A stretch of DNA of 64,000 nt from an uncultured Caldimonas sp. (GCF_946480305.1 NZ_CAMLJQ010000007.1:116040-180039), one strand, 5' to 3'. Shown: positions 17,050-25,968, counted from the stretch's first letter. Notes: a model not told the origin generated them from the sequence alone. Numbers and translations: made by a program.

Positions 17050-17799
17050 ATGGCTGAATCCACGCCGCACCCCTCCTGGCGACGCTGGGTCGTGTTGATC
17101 GCGGCGATCGTCGGCATTGCGGTGACGGCATCGCTCGGCCGGTGGCAATTGAGCCGCGCGGCGCAGAAGGAGGCGCTGCAGCAGGCCATCGACGAGCAAT
17201 CGCGCCGGCCGGTTGTCGTGCTCAATGAAATGCGCCGTCCGGACACCGCGGAGCAGGAGTTGCTGCACCGGCCCGTCGCGCTGTCCGGCCGCTGGCTGGC
17301 CCACCGGACCGTGTTTCTGGACAACCGCCAGATGAACGGGCGCCCGGGCTTCTATGTCGTTACGCCGTTGCAGCTGAGCGGCCGCGATGACGCCGTGCTG
17401 GTGCAGCGCGGCTGGGTTGCGCGCGACGTGCGGGACCGCACCCGGCTGCCGGAGATATCGACACCCGCGGACGACGTGCGCGTCGAGGGCCGGATCGCCC
17501 CGCCGCCCGCCAAGCTATACGAGTTTTCCGGCGCACCGTCGGGCCCGATTCGGCAAAATCTCGACCTTGCGTCGTTCGAGCAGGAGATCGGCACCACGCT
17601 GTGGCCGGTCTCCGTGATCCAGACCGCATTGGCGAGCGGCAAGCCGACGGATGGCTTGCTGCGCGAGTGGCCCGCGCCGGCGGTGGATGTTCACAAGCAC
17701 TATGGCTATGCCTTCCAGTGGTTTGCCATGAGTGCGCTGATGGCAGGTTTGTATGTCTGGTTCCAACTCCTCCGCCCACGGCTCCGCCGCCTCCGCTGA
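17050..17799 (+). CDS. SURF1 family cytochrome oxidase assembly protein
   Basis: 249 aa. The SURF1 topology is clear: an N-terminal helix (WVVLIAAIVGIAVTASLG) followed by the GRWQLSRA signature, a periplasmic domain with VFLDNRQMNGRPGFYVVTPL, and a C-terminal helix with YAFQWFAMSALMAG. It helps insert heme a into subunit I. The ATG at 17050 is favoured. The 3' end overlaps the following gene by 47 bp if that gene starts at 17753. Confidence 0.9.
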   Translation: MAESTPHPSWRRWVVLIAAIVGIAVTASLGRWQLSRAAQKEALQQAIDEQSRRPVVVLNEMRRPDTAEQELLHRPVALSGRWLAHRTVFLDNRQMNGRPGFYVVTPLQLSGRDDAVLVQRGWVARDVRDRTRLPEISTPADDVRVEGRIAPPPAKLYEFSGAPSGPIRQNLDLASFEQEIGTTLWPVSVIQTALASGKPTDGLLREWPAPAVDVHKHYGYAFQWFAMSALMAGLYVWFQLLRPRLRRLR

Positions 17800-18457
17800 C
17801 GCCGCCGCCTCGGAGCCACTGAGCTTCACGGTGCACAGCATGCCGACCCCGGACGTGGACGACGACCGTCGCACGCGCATGGGCCGAGTCAAGATGCTGC
17901 TGGTGCTGCTCGTGTGTGCAGCGCCGGTGGTCGCGTCCTACTTCACCTACTACGTGATCCGGCCCGAGGGCCGCACGAACTACGGTGAGCTGATCGATCC
18001 TCAGCGACCCCTGCCCGAACTGCCGTTGCGCGACCTGCAGGGCGGGGCCGTGGCCGCCTCGTCGTTGAAGGACCAGTGGCTGCTCGTCACGGTGGCGCGC
18101 GGCGCCTGCGATCCGGGCTGCGAGCGCAACCTCTACCTGCAGCGCCAGTTGCGCGAAACGCTCGGCAAGGACCGCGATCGTCTCGACAAGGTGTGGTTCG
18201 TCGTCGACGACGCCCCGGTGCGTCCCGAGGTGCTGAGCGCCATTGCCGGCGCGCAGGTGCTGCGCGTACCGCGTGATGCCCTTGCGGCGTGGCTGGTGCC
18301 CGCCTCGGGCCATCAACTCGAAGAGCATCTCTACGTCGTCGACCCGCTCGGCAACTGGATGATGCGTTTCCCGGCCGACTCCGATCCGGCCAAGATCAAG
18401 CGCGATCTCTCGAAGCTGCTGCGTGCGTCGCAGCACTGGGATCGGGCAGGGCGCTGA
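17753..18457 (+). CDS. Sco-like membrane-anchored thioredoxin-fold protein
   Basis: 234 aa from the first start. A hydrophilic N-terminal region precedes one transmembrane helix (MLLVLLVCAAPVVASYFTYY, about residues 46-65). The periplasmic domain has PELPLRDLQGG and a CDPGC motif (C119 and C123), the CxxxC spacing of Sco copper chaperones. The nearby VARGACD context differs from true Sco1. It is conserved in cox clusters of betaproteobacteria, usually as a hypothetical transmembrane protein. A redox or copper role in oxidase assembly is likely from motif and position. The start is uncertain: 17753 overlaps SURF1 by 47 bp, and the ATG at 17840 would avoid the overlap. Confidence 0.7.
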   Translation: MSGSNSSAHGSAASADAAASEPLSFTVHSMPTPDVDDDRRTRMGRVKMLLVLLVCAAPVVASYFTYYVIRPEGRTNYGELIDPQRPLPELPLRDLQGGAVAASSLKDQWLLVTVARGACDPGCERNLYLQRQLRETLGKDRDRLDKVWFVVDDAPVRPEVLSAIAGAQVLRVPRDALAAWLVPASGHQLEEHLYVVDPLGNWMMRFPADSDPAKIKRDLSKLLRASQHWDRAGR

Positions 18458-18469
18458 CGGCACGGCACG

Positions 18470-19621
18470 ATGGAAACGCAGGCGCTCTACGACCTCACGC
18501 CGATTGCGCGCATGGCGCTGCTCGGCATCGTGATCGCACTCGGCCCGCTGGCGTGGGTGTGGCTGCGCAACCGGCGTGCTGCGCCCACGCAACGTCTCGC
18601 CGCCCTGACGCTGCTGACGCTGTTCCTCACCTTCGACCTGGTCCTGTTCGGGGCCTTCACGCGGTTGACCGATTCAGGGCTCGGTTGCCCGGACTGGCCC
18701 GGCTGCTACGGCAGCGCCAGTCCGTTCGGTGCGCAGCAGGAGATCAGCGCGGCGCAGGCCGAGATGCCCACCGGTCCGGTCACGCACCAGAAGGCATGGA
18801 TCGAGATGGTCCATCGCTACCTCGCCACTGGCGTGGGCGTGCTGATCACGGTGATGGCGGTGTCGGCATGGTTGCTGCGCAGGCAGCTTGCGTTGTCGCC
18901 GTGGTGGGCGACGGTGACCCTGGTGTGGGTGTGCGTGCAAGGCGCGTTCGGCGCGCTCACCGTGACGTGGAAGCTCTACCCGGCAATCGTCACGGCCCAC
19001 TTGCTCGGCGGCCTGATCCTCGTGGCACTGTTGACCGCGCAGGCGCAGGTGTTTCGGGGCCGACGTCTGCAGCTGCCCTCTGCCACGCGTTTGCTGGCAT
19101 GGGCGGTGTTTGCGCTGGTGTGGATCCAGGTCGCACTGGGCGGCTGGGTCAGCACCAACTACGCAGTGCTGGCGTGCAGCGGATTTCCTGCCTGCAACGG
19201 CAGCTGGTGGCCGGCGATGGATTTCGAGCATGGTTTCACGATCGCGCGCGAGCTCGGCGCTGGCAAGGATGGCGGATACCTGCCTTTTGCGGCGCTCACG
19301 GCCATTCACTACACACACCGTCTGGCTGCCTATGCCGTGTTTGCCGCGGTCGGCTTGCTGGCCTGGCGGTTGTTCGCTGCGCCGCTTGGTCCTCAGGGCC
19401 GCCGCTTCGGCTGGGCGCTGCTCGGTTGCGCCGGGTGGCAGTTCGCCACGGGCCTCAGCAACGTCGTGCTGGGCTGGCCTTTGCTGGCCGCCGTCAGCCA
19501 CACCGGCGGCGCGGCGGTGCTGGTCGGAGTGCTGACGGCCTTGCTGACCCGCGCCCGCCTGCCCGAGGCCGTTTCGAGCCAGCTTCCCGCTGCTGCGGGC
19601 GCTGCTCGCCTTGCATCCTAG
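18470..19621 (+). CDS. ctaA: Heme A synthase (COX15/CtaA family)
   Basis: 383 aa polytopic membrane protein, with about eight helices, converting heme O to heme A. Family markers are [21 protein letters not shown] near residues 62-84 (the first conserved Cys pair), the EMVHRY heme-ligand region, the second half [21 protein letters not shown] with another Cys pair, and HYTHRLAAY. It starts 12 bp after the Sco-like gene and is followed by the heme O synthase gene, so substrate and product enzymes are adjacent. Confidence 0.95.
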   Translation: METQALYDLTPIARMALLGIVIALGPLAWVWLRNRRAAPTQRLAALTLLTLFLTFDLVLFGAFTRLTDSGLGCPDWPGCYGSASPFGAQQEISAAQAEMPTGPVTHQKAWIEMVHRYLATGVGVLITVMAVSAWLLRRQLALSPWWATVTLVWVCVQGAFGALTVTWKLYPAIVTAHLLGGLILVALLTAQAQVFRGRRLQLPSATRLLAWAVFALVWIQVALGGWVSTNYAVLACSGFPACNGSWWPAMDFEHGFTIARELGAGKDGGYLPFAALTAIHYTHRLAAYAVFAAVGLLAWRLFAAPLGPQGRRFGWALLGCAGWQFATGLSNVVLGWPLLAAVSHTGGAAVLVGVLTALLTRARLPEAVSSQLPAAAGAARLAS

Positions 19622-19640
19622 AATCGACCGCTTCCCACCC

Positions 19641-20555
19641 ATGCCCGCCATGCCTGGATCGATCGCCAGCTCCCACACCTTGCCGTCGCGCGTCGCGCAG
19701 TTCTATGCGCTGACGAAGCCGCGCGTGGTGCAGCTGATCGTCTTCTGTGCCGTGATCGGCATGTTCCTCGCGGTGCCGGGCCTCCCTGAGCTCGGTGTGG
19801 CGCTCGCCGCCACTGCCGGCATCTGGCTCGTCGCCAGCGCGGCAGCCGCCTTCAACTGTCTCGTCGAGCAGCACATCGACGCGAAGATGGCCCGCACCGC
19901 GTGGCGCCCCACCGCCAAGGGCCAACTCACCAACACGCAGACGCTGCTGTTCTCCGGGGCGTTGTGCGGGGCGGGCATGGTGGTGCTTTACGCACTCGTC
20001 AACCCGCTCACCATGTGGCTGACTTTCGGCACCTTCGTGGGTTACGCGGTGATCTACACCGTGGTGCTCAAGCCGCTCACGCCGCAGAACATCGTGATCG
20101 GCGGGGCCTCCGGCGCGATGCCGCCGGTGCTGGGCTGGGCCGCGATGCGTGGCGACGTCGGCCCCGAGGCGCTGATGCTGTTCCTGATCATCTTCCTGTG
20201 GACCCCGCCGCATTTCTGGGCGCTGGCGCTGTACCGCGCGGAGGACTACCGCAAGTCCGGCCTGCCGATGCTGCCGGTCACGCATGGCTCGGAGTTCACG
20301 CGGCTCAACGTGCTGCTCTACACCTTCGTGCTGTTTGCGGCGACGCTGTTGCCCTTCGTCTACGGCATGAGCGGCTGGCTGTACCTCGTTTCGGCCATCG
20401 TGCTGGGCGGCTGGTTCATCGCCTATGGCTGGCGGCTGTGGCGCAACTATTCCGACCAGCTCGCGCGCCGCACTTTCCGCTTTTCGATCCTGCACCTGTC
20501 GCTGCTGTTCGCGGCATTGCTGGTGGACCACTACACAAGGCACTGGTTGGCATGA
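19641..20555 (+). CDS. ctaB: Protoheme IX farnesyltransferase (heme O synthase)
   Basis: 304 aa UbiA-family prenyltransferase with about nine membrane helices. It adds a farnesyl group to heme B, giving heme O for CtaA. Characteristic parts are the N-terminal [10 protein letters not shown], the first Asp-rich site with [15 protein letters not shown], and the loop with [14 protein letters not shown]. The ATG at 19641 is chosen; a TTG at 19611 would overlap ctaA. The stop codon overlaps the start of the following sco gene by 4 bp. Confidence 0.95.
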   Translation: MPAMPGSIASSHTLPSRVAQFYALTKPRVVQLIVFCAVIGMFLAVPGLPELGVALAATAGIWLVASAAAAFNCLVEQHIDAKMARTAWRPTAKGQLTNTQTLLFSGALCGAGMVVLYALVNPLTMWLTFGTFVGYAVIYTVVLKPLTPQNIVIGGASGAMPPVLGWAAMRGDVGPEALMLFLIIFLWTPPHFWALALYRAEDYRKSGLPMLPVTHGSEFTRLNVLLYTFVLFAATLLPFVYGMSGWLYLVSAIVLGGWFIAYGWRLWRNYSDQLARRTFRFSILHLSLLFAALLVDHYTRHWLA

Positions 20556-21160
20556 AACGACGTGATCTATTGGCGCTGGCCGGTGTGTCGGCGTTGCTGG
20601 TCGCTTGCGACCGCGCGGGTTCGCCCCAGCAGCAGGCGGCCAAGTTCAACAGCATCGACATCACCGGCGCCGAGTACGCGCGCGACTTCAAGCTGACGGA
20701 TCAGGACGGCCGCGAGCGCACGCTGGCCGACTTCAAGGGCAAGCTCGTGGCCGTGTTCTTCGGCTTCACGCAATGCCCGGACGTGTGCCCCACCGCGCTG
20801 GCCGAACTGGCGCAGGTCAAGCAGGCGCTGGGGCCGGACGGCGACAAGCTGCAGGGCGTCTTCATCACGGTCGACCCGGAGCGCGACACGCCCGAGGTGC
20901 TGAAGGCCTACATGGGCAACTTCGATCCCGGTTTCGTCGCGCTGCGCGGCACGCCGGAACAGACCGCCGCTGTCGCGAAAGAGTTCAAGGTCTTCTACGC
21001 CAAGGTGCCCGGCAAGACCGCCGACACCTACACGATGGACCACACCGCCGGCGTTTATGTGTTCGATACGCAAGGCCGCATCCGGCTGTTCACGCGGCAC
21101 GGGTCCGGCGCGCAGGCACTGATCGACGACATGAAGCGATTGCTCACCTCCTCTGCCTGA
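20552..21160 (+). CDS. Sco1/SenC copper chaperone
   Basis: 202 aa. A short signal sequence ends in a lipobox-like ALLVACD, so it is probably a lipoprotein anchored on the periplasmic side. The thioredoxin-fold domain carries the copper-binding CPDVC (C72 and C76 approximately) within [12 protein letters not shown], and the partner histidine in [13 protein letters not shown]. It delivers copper to the CuA centre of CoxB or reduces its cysteines. ATGA overlap with ctaB indicates coupled translation. It is the last gene of the cox block and the second Sco-like protein in it. Confidence 0.93.
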   Translation: MKRRDLLALAGVSALLVACDRAGSPQQQAAKFNSIDITGAEYARDFKLTDQDGRERTLADFKGKLVAVFFGFTQCPDVCPTALAELAQVKQALGPDGDKLQGVFITVDPERDTPEVLKAYMGNFDPGFVALRGTPEQTAAVAKEFKVFYAKVPGKTADTYTMDHTAGVYVFDTQGRIRLFTRHGSGAQALIDDMKRLLTSSA

Positions 21161-21241
21161 TCGTTCTTTCCTTTCCGTCTCCGGCGCGGGCAGGCAACTT
21201 CTCATTCGCGATCTCAAGATCTGTAGAGAAATAAACATAGT

Positions 21242-21257
21242 CGTTGTATAGTCAACG
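21242..21257 (+). promoter_or_regulatory. Palindrome over the -10 box of chrB (probable operator)
   Basis: CGTTG (21242-21246) and CAACG (21253-21257) form a perfect inverted repeat around TATAGT (21247-21252), a good -10 hexamer. The chrB ATG begins only 8 bp after that hexamer, so transcription would start at or near the start codon. The -35 region is A-rich but weak. A repressor bound here would block the promoter. Whether it is ChrB itself is inference from ChrB proteins described as chromate-responsive regulators. Confidence 0.5.
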
Positions 21258-21259
21258 GC

Positions 21260-22216
21260 ATGTCTTCCCCCGCCTGGTTGCTCGCCGTCGTCAGCCTGCC
21301 CACTGCCCAGACCGCTGCCCGCATGCGGCTGTGGCGGGCGCTCAAGGTGGCCGGCGCTGCAACATTGCGCGACGGGGTGTACCTGCTACCCGCTTCCGCC
21401 GAGGCCGGGGAGGCACTTTCCGTGCAAATCGACGAGGTCCGTGGAGCGGGCGGAGAAGGATGGGTCATCGAAGCCCACCCGCTCGAACAGGGCGCCTGCG
21501 AAAGCTGGAAGCAGCTTTTCGATCGAACGGACGACTACCGGCAGCTGATCGATGAGATCCGGGCCGCCGACCCCGCATCCTGGCCAGCGAACCAGGGGCA
21601 GCGCAAGCTGCAGGCGTTGTGGCGGCGGCATGCCGCGATCGTGCAGACGGATCACTTTCCCGGCGAGGGGCAGCAGCAGTCGGCCGCAGCGCTCGAGGCG
21701 CTGCAGACGGCGTGGCTGCGCCTCAACAGTCCGGACGAGCCCGCAGGCAGCACCTCCACATCCATCGAGCGGCTGGACGCCGCTCACTTTCAGGGTCGCG
21801 TGTGGGCCACGCGCCGCCGCCCGTGGGTCGACCGCCTTGCCAGCGCGTGGTTGATCCGGCGGCACATCGATGCCGAGGCGCATTTCGAGTGGCTCGCCGC
21901 GCCGACCGAGTGCCAACCCGACTGGCTGGGTTTCGACTTCGACGGCGCACGTTTCACGCATGTGGGCGCGAAGGTGACGTTCGAGACACTGCTCGCTGCG
22001 TTCAACCTCGAGCACGACGCCGCGCTCGTGCGTGTCGGTGAACTGGTGCACTGCCTCGACGTGGGAGGCGTGCCGGTGCCGCAGGCGCCCGGCATCGAAG
22101 CCGCTCTGGCGGGGTTGCGAGATCACCTCACCGACGACGACCGCCTGCTCGATGCCGCCTGCGCCGTCTTTGACGGGGTGTACCGCGCGCTGACCACCAA
22201 GACGGAGAACCGATGA
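21260..22216 (+). CDS. chrB: ChrB-like chromate resistance protein
   Basis: 318 aa. The N-terminal half (SLPTAQTAARMRLWRALKVAG and DGVYLLPAS) is typical of the ChrB N-terminal domain. The C-terminal half carries RPWVDRLASAWLIRRHID followed by FDFDGARFTHVGAKVTFE, the ChrB chromate-resistance domain. ChrB is a chromate-sensing regulator that controls chrA in other proteobacteria. There is no ribosome binding site before the ATG, and the promoter -10 box lies 8 bp upstream, so a leaderless mRNA is likely. The stop overlaps the chrA start in an ATGA junction. Confidence 0.87.
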   Translation: MSSPAWLLAVVSLPTAQTAARMRLWRALKVAGAATLRDGVYLLPASAEAGEALSVQIDEVRGAGGEGWVIEAHPLEQGACESWKQLFDRTDDYRQLIDEIRAADPASWPANQGQRKLQALWRRHAAIVQTDHFPGEGQQQSAAALEALQTAWLRLNSPDEPAGSTSTSIERLDAAHFQGRVWATRRRPWVDRLASAWLIRRHIDAEAHFEWLAAPTECQPDWLGFDFDGARFTHVGAKVTFETLLAAFNLEHDAALVRVGELVHCLDVGGVPVPQAPGIEAALAGLRDHLTDDDRLLDAACAVFDGVYRALTTKTENR

Positions 22217-23553
22217 GCGTCCCCGTTGACCGCCCCGCGATGCCGAGCTTCTGGCAGGCCTTCCTGTTCTGGCTCAAGCTCGGTTTCATCAGCTTCGGCG
22301 GCCCCGCCGGGCAGATCGCCGTGATGCACCAGGAACTGGTCGAGCGTCGGCGCTGGATCTCGGAGCGGCGCTTCCTGCACGCGCTCAACTACTGCATGGT
22401 GCTGCCGGGCCCCGAAGCGCAGCAACTGGCCACCTACATCGGCTGGCTGATGCACCGCACGTGGGGCGGCGTCATCGCCGGCGGCCTGTTCGTGCTGCCG
22501 TCGCTGTTCATCCTGATCGCCCTGTCGTGGGCCTACCTCGCCTACGGACACACGCCATTGGTGGCGGGCCTGTTCTATGGCATCAAGCCGGCCGTGACGG
22601 CGATCGTGCTGCATGCCGCCTGGCGCATCGGTTCGCGGGCGCTGAAGAACGCGGCGTTGTGGGGGATCGCAGCCGCATCGTTCGTGGCGATCTTTGCATT
22701 CGACGTTCCGTTTCCGTTCATCGTGCTGGCGGCGGGCGTGATCGGTGCGGTCGGCGGCCGGTGGGCGCCGCAGCGCTTCGCGGCGGGTGGGGGCCACGGT
22801 TCGGCAAAACAGGGCTACGGTCCGGCAGTGATCGACGACGACACCCCCACGCCCGCGCATGCGCGGCATCGCTGGAGTCGCTTTTCGATGGTCGCCACGG
22901 TGGCCCTCGTGCTGTGGGGCGGCGGCATGGCGGCACTGGTCGGATTCGGTGGTTGGCACGGCACGCTGGCGCAGATGGGCTGGTTCTTCACCAAGGCGGC
23001 CCTGTTGACCTTCGGCGGCGCCTACGCCGTGCTGCCTTACGTGTACCAGGGGGCGGTCGACCATCACCACTGGCTGACGGCGACGCAGATGATCGACGGC
23101 CTCGCGCTGGGCGAGACCACGCCGGGCCCGCTGATCATGGTGGTCGCGTTCGTCGGCTTCGTGGGGGGCTGGACGAAAGCCGTGCTCGGCCCGGAAGCCC
23201 TGGCGGCTTCAGGCGCATTGGCGGCGTGTGTGGTGACGTTCTTCACCTTCCTGCCGTCGTTCGTGTTCATCCTGCTGGGAGGGCCCCTGGTCGAGTCCAC
23301 CCATCAGAACCTCAAGTTCACGGCCCCGCTCACGGCAATCACCGCGGCAGTGGTCGGAGTCATCGTCAACCTCGCGATGTTCTTCGCGTACCACGTGCTG
23401 TGGCCCCAGGGCTGGGAAGGGCGATTCGAGGCGGCGAGCGCAGTGATCGCCATCGCCGCGGCCGTGGCGCTGTTCTGGTTCAAGCGAGGGGTGATGGAGG
23501 TCATCGCCGGGTCGGCGGTGGTGGGTCTGGTCGTCTGGTGGCTGACCCGTTGA
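22213..23553 (+). CDS. chrA: Chromate transporter ChrA (CHR family, long form)
   Basis: 446 aa inner-membrane efflux protein with two homologous halves. Each half has the CHR signature: KLGFISFGGPAGQIAVM (residues about 16-32) and a second FGGAYAVLPYVYQ after the central hydrophilic loop. It exports chromate using the proton gradient. The loop at about 185-220 is variable and charged. Four-base overlap with chrB shows translational coupling, and a rhodanese gene follows after 21 bp. The combination suggests inducible chromate resistance rather than general sulfate transport. Confidence 0.93.
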   Translation: MSVPVDRPAMPSFWQAFLFWLKLGFISFGGPAGQIAVMHQELVERRRWISERRFLHALNYCMVLPGPEAQQLATYIGWLMHRTWGGVIAGGLFVLPSLFILIALSWAYLAYGHTPLVAGLFYGIKPAVTAIVLHAAWRIGSRALKNAALWGIAAASFVAIFAFDVPFPFIVLAAGVIGAVGGRWAPQRFAAGGGHGSAKQGYGPAVIDDDTPTPAHARHRWSRFSMVATVALVLWGGGMAALVGFGGWHGTLAQMGWFFTKAALLTFGGAYAVLPYVYQGAVDHHHWLTATQMIDGLALGETTPGPLIMVVAFVGFVGGWTKAVLGPEALAASGALAACVVTFFTFLPSFVFILLGGPLVESTHQNLKFTAPLTAITAAVVGVIVNLAMFFAYHVLWPQGWEGRFEAASAVIAIAAAVALFWFKRGVMEVIAGSAVVGLVVWWLTR

Positions 23554-23574
23554 ACAATCGAACAGGGGAACGAA

Positions 23575-23919
23575 ATGACCGACGAGCGCACCCAGGCGCC
23601 TTCACTTGACCTGACCTCGCTGCCGCCCCTGCTGGCGCAGCAGGCCGTGCAACTGCTCGACGTGCGTCGTGCCCCCGTATTCGAGGCGGCCTCGGACATG
23701 CTGCCTGGCGCTTCGTGGCGCGACCCCTCCGAAGTTGCGAGCTGGGCCGGCACGCTGGACCGGCACCGCCCGGTGGTCGTTTATTGCGTGCATGGGCATG
23801 CAGTGAGCCAGTCCACCGCCCAGGCGCTGTGCGAGCACGGGCTCGAGGCACGCTATCTCGAGGGCGGCTTCGAGGCCTGGCGTGAAGCGGGGTTGCCGCT
23901 GCAACCCAGGCAAGGCTGA
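23575..23919 (+). CDS. Rhodanese domain protein of the chromate operon
   Basis: 114 aa soluble single-domain rhodanese. The N-terminal part has VQLLDVRRAPVFE, the active-site loop is VVYCVHGHAVSQ with the nucleophilic Cys, and the C-terminus has YLEGGFEAWREAGLPL. It lies 21 bp after chrA and ends at a strong terminator, so it belongs to the chr operon. A thiol or sulfur-transfer role in coping with chromate reduction products is plausible but inferred. It is distinct from the membrane-anchored rhodanese encoded at 5725. Confidence 0.85.
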   Translation: MTDERTQAPSLDLTSLPPLLAQQAVQLLDVRRAPVFEAASDMLPGASWRDPSEVASWAGTLDRHRPVVVYCVHGHAVSQSTAQALCEHGLEARYLEGGFEAWREAGLPLQPRQG

Positions 23920-23932
23920 AGGCCATCAGCAG

Positions 23933-23955
23933 AAAAGCCGCACGAGGCGGCTTTT
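23933..23955. terminator. Bidirectional terminator between the chr operon and rpoH
   Basis: AAAAGCCGC (23933-23941) pairs with GCGGCTTTT (23947-23955) around a 5-base loop. A-tract and T-tract flanks allow termination in both directions for the convergent rhodanese gene and rpoH. Confidence 0.8.
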
Positions 23956-23974
23956 CGCGGTCGGCAAGCGTGCT

Positions 23975-24916
23975 TCAGGCAGCGTAGTCGGCCAAGGCCT
24001 TGCGCATCTTCTTCATGGCGGCCACCTCGATCTGGCGGATGCGCTCGGCGCTGACGCCGTAATCGGCCGCCAGCTCGTGCAGTGTCATGCCGCCGGAGCC
24101 GTCGTCGTTGACCTTCAGCCAGCGTTCTTCGACGATGCGGCGGCTGCGGTCGTCGAGCGCCTGCAAGGCACGGGTCACGCCGTCGGTGGCGAGCATGTCG
24201 CGACGCTGCGCTTCCATCACGCGGGTGGGCTCACTGGTTTCATCGGCCAGGTAGGCGATCGGCGCATAGCTTTCCTCGCCATCGTCGACCGTCGGCTCCA
24301 GCGCCACGTCGCCGCCGGACAGGCGGGTTTCCATCTCCATCACCTCTTCGCGCTTGACGTTCAACTCGCGTGCGACGGTGTCGATCTCGCGGTCGGTCAG
24401 CGTGGTGCGATGGGTTTCGCCTTCGGCCGCTTCTTCCTTCAGGCTCTGCTTCATCGAGCGCAGGTTGAAGAACAGCTTGCGCTGGGCCTTGGTGGTCGCC
24501 ACCTTGACCATGCGCCAGTTCTTCAGGATGTACTCGTGGATCTCGGCCTTGATCCAGTGCAGCGCGTAGCTGACCAGACGCACGCCCTGTTCCGGGTCGA
24601 AGCGCTTGACGGCCTTCATCAGGCCGACATTGCCTTCCTGGATCAGGTCGCCGTGGGGCAGGCCGTAGCCCAGGTACTGGCGCGACACCGACACCACCAG
24701 GCGCAGGTGCGACATCACCAGCTTTCCGGCGGCTTCCAGGTCGTTGTGCTCGCGGAACTGGCGCGCGTAGCGGGTTTCTTCTTCCTGCGTGAGCATCGGC
24801 AGGCGGTTGACGGCCGAGATGTACGCGTCGAGATTGCCCAGCGAAGGCACCAGGGCCCAGGGGTCACGGACGGTCAGCGCAGTAGCAGGTGAAGTGTTCA
24901 TAGAAGCCATAGACAT
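23975..24916 (-). CDS. rpoH: RNA polymerase heat-shock sigma factor RpoH (sigma-32)
   Basis: 313 aa sigma-70 family protein. Region 2 includes LRLVVSVSRQYLGYGLPHGDLIQEGNVGLMKAV (about residues 77-109). The sigma-32-specific RpoH box is QRKLFFNLR, and region 4 ends in the helix-turn-helix ELAADYGVSAERIRQIE. It directs transcription of chaperone and protease genes. The start at 24916 (MSMASMNTS) follows AAGGAGG with a 6-base spacer. An upstream in-frame ATG at 24940 lies before that ribosome binding site and is rejected. A perfect CIRCE operator overlaps the promoter, implying HrcA control. Confidence 0.95.
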   Translation of the reverse strand: MSMASMNTSPATALTVRDPWALVPSLGNLDAYISAVNRLPMLTQEEETRYARQFREHNDLEAAGKLVMSHLRLVVSVSRQYLGYGLPHGDLIQEGNVGLMKAVKRFDPEQGVRLVSYALHWIKAEIHEYILKNWRMVKVATTKAQRKLFFNLRSMKQSLKEEAAEGETHRTTLTDREIDTVARELNVKREEVMEMETRLSGGDVALEPTVDDGEESYAPIAYLADETSEPTRVMEAQRRDMLATDGVTRALQALDDRSRRIVEERWLKVNDDGSGGMTLHELAADYGVSAERIRQIEVAAMKKMRKALADYAA

Positions 24917-24940
24917 CCAGAACCTCCTTTCGTTCCGCAA

Positions 24941-24970
24941 ATATTAGCACTCGGTCTGGGTGAGTGCTAA
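24941..24970 (-). promoter_or_regulatory. rpoH promoter overlapped by a perfect CIRCE element
   Basis: TTAGCACTC (24944-24952), nine bases, GAGTGCTAA (24962-24970) is an exact CIRCE operator, the binding site of the HrcA repressor. On the minus strand TTAGCA (rc 24965-24970) and TAATAT (rc 24941-24946) with an 18-base spacer form a promoter inside the operator. Bound HrcA would therefore cover both boxes. The transcript leader to the rpoH ATG is about 20 bases with AGGAGG in it. Confidence 0.9.
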
Positions 24971-25124
24971 AGGTGTGATCGAAGACTTCGATGAGCGCAA
25001 CCTATCGAAGTTCCCGCTCGCGATAGGGGACGCAGATGCTGCCGTGCAGGAAGGCAGTGACGCACCGCGGTTTGTCTCATCCCCATGAAGGATTCCCGCT
25101 GGACGTCGCGGGCTCGCTCATATA

Positions 25125-25140
25125 CTGTATATAAATACAG
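25125..25140 (+). promoter_or_regulatory. LexA box (SOS operator) upstream of imuA
   Basis: CTGTATATAAATACAG is an exact match to the proteobacterial LexA consensus CTGT-N8-ACAG. It ends 9 bp before the imuA ATG. TATACT (25121-25126) and TATAAA (25130-25135) within it are possible -10 boxes, so LexA would directly block transcription. Confidence 0.9.
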
Positions 25141-25149
25141 TCATTGGCC

Positions 25150-25968
25150 ATGCAAGCACTCGATTCATCAACAGCGTTCGCTGCCTCCTCCGGTGAGCTG
25201 CCTTCCGGCGTGGACGTCCTGGAAGAGCGCGGTTGCCTGTGGCGAGGCAATGCATTGAGTGGGGCCACGGGGCGGGTGGTGCCGACAGGGCATGCCCTGC
25301 TGGACCGCGAACTGCCCGGTGGCGGCTGGCCCTGCCAGACGTTGACGGAGGTGCTGTTGCCCGGCTGTGCCGGCTGTGAGTGGCGCCTGTTGGGCCCGGC
25401 ATTGCGACGCGTGGCTGGAGAGGGCGGAACAGTCGTCCTGATCGGTGCACCGGCCTTGCCCCACGTGCCGGCCCTGCAGCTGGCCGGGGTCGACCCCGGC
25501 CAGCTGGTGTGGGTGGCACCCGAAGCACCGAGCCACGCCTTGTGGGCGACCGAGCAGGCCCTTCATTGCCGGCAGGCCGGCGCCGTGATCCTGTGGTTGT
25601 CCAAGGTGCGGCCCCAGGCCTTGCGCCGCCTGCAGGCCCATGCCCAGCAGGCCGACATGCCGCTGTTCGTGTTTCGCCCTCAGGAGGCGCAGCGGGAGTC
25701 TTCGCCGGCGCCGCTGCGGTTGTGGGTGGCGCCTGCCCAGCCCTGGAGCCTGCAGGTGCGGTTGCTGAAGCGACGCGGCCCCACGCACGAGGGCGTACTG
25801 GAACTGCCTGCACTGCCGCCCCACATGGCGAGCGTGCTGGCGGCCAAGCTGCGTCACCCCGCGGCACAGGCAGCGCCTGCCGCTCCCATTCCTCCCGTCG
25901 AGTTCCAGGAGCACAGCAATGTCGTACTGGCTGGCCCTGATCACACCGCCGTGCCCGTCGCCGGCTGA
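25150..25968 (+). CDS. imuA: ImuA, RecA-like SOS mutagenesis accessory protein
   Basis: 272 aa. Weak RecA/SulA-like fold: LPGGGWPCQTLTEVLLPGCAGCEWRLLGPALRR region at residues about 52-85 and the internal WVAPEAPSHALWATEQAL helix. No intact Walker A is visible, as usual for this family. ImuA assists the ImuB-DnaE2 translesion polymerase. The ATG at 25150 is used; a TTG at 25144 is possible. A LexA box lies directly upstream. The 3' end overlaps imuB by 50 bp in another frame. First gene of the imuA-imuB-dnaE2 mutasome cassette. Confidence 0.86.
   Translation: MQALDSSTAFAASSGELPSGVDVLEERGCLWRGNALSGATGRVVPTGHALLDRELPGGGWPCQTLTEVLLPGCAGCEWRLLGPALRRVAGEGGTVVLIGAPALPHVPALQLAGVDPGQLVWVAPEAPSHALWATEQALHCRQAGAVILWLSKVRPQALRRLQAHAQQADMPLFVFRPQEAQRESSPAPLRLWVAPAQPWSLQVRLLKRRGPTHEGVLELPALPPHMASVLAAKLRHPAAQAAPAAPIPPVEFQEHSNVVLAGPDHTAVPVAG

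Noticed and set aside
24916..24940. Longer rpoH start at 24940
   Set aside because: The AAGGAGG ribosome binding site lies after that ATG and fits the ATG at 24916. The longer start would also fall next to the promoter -10 box.
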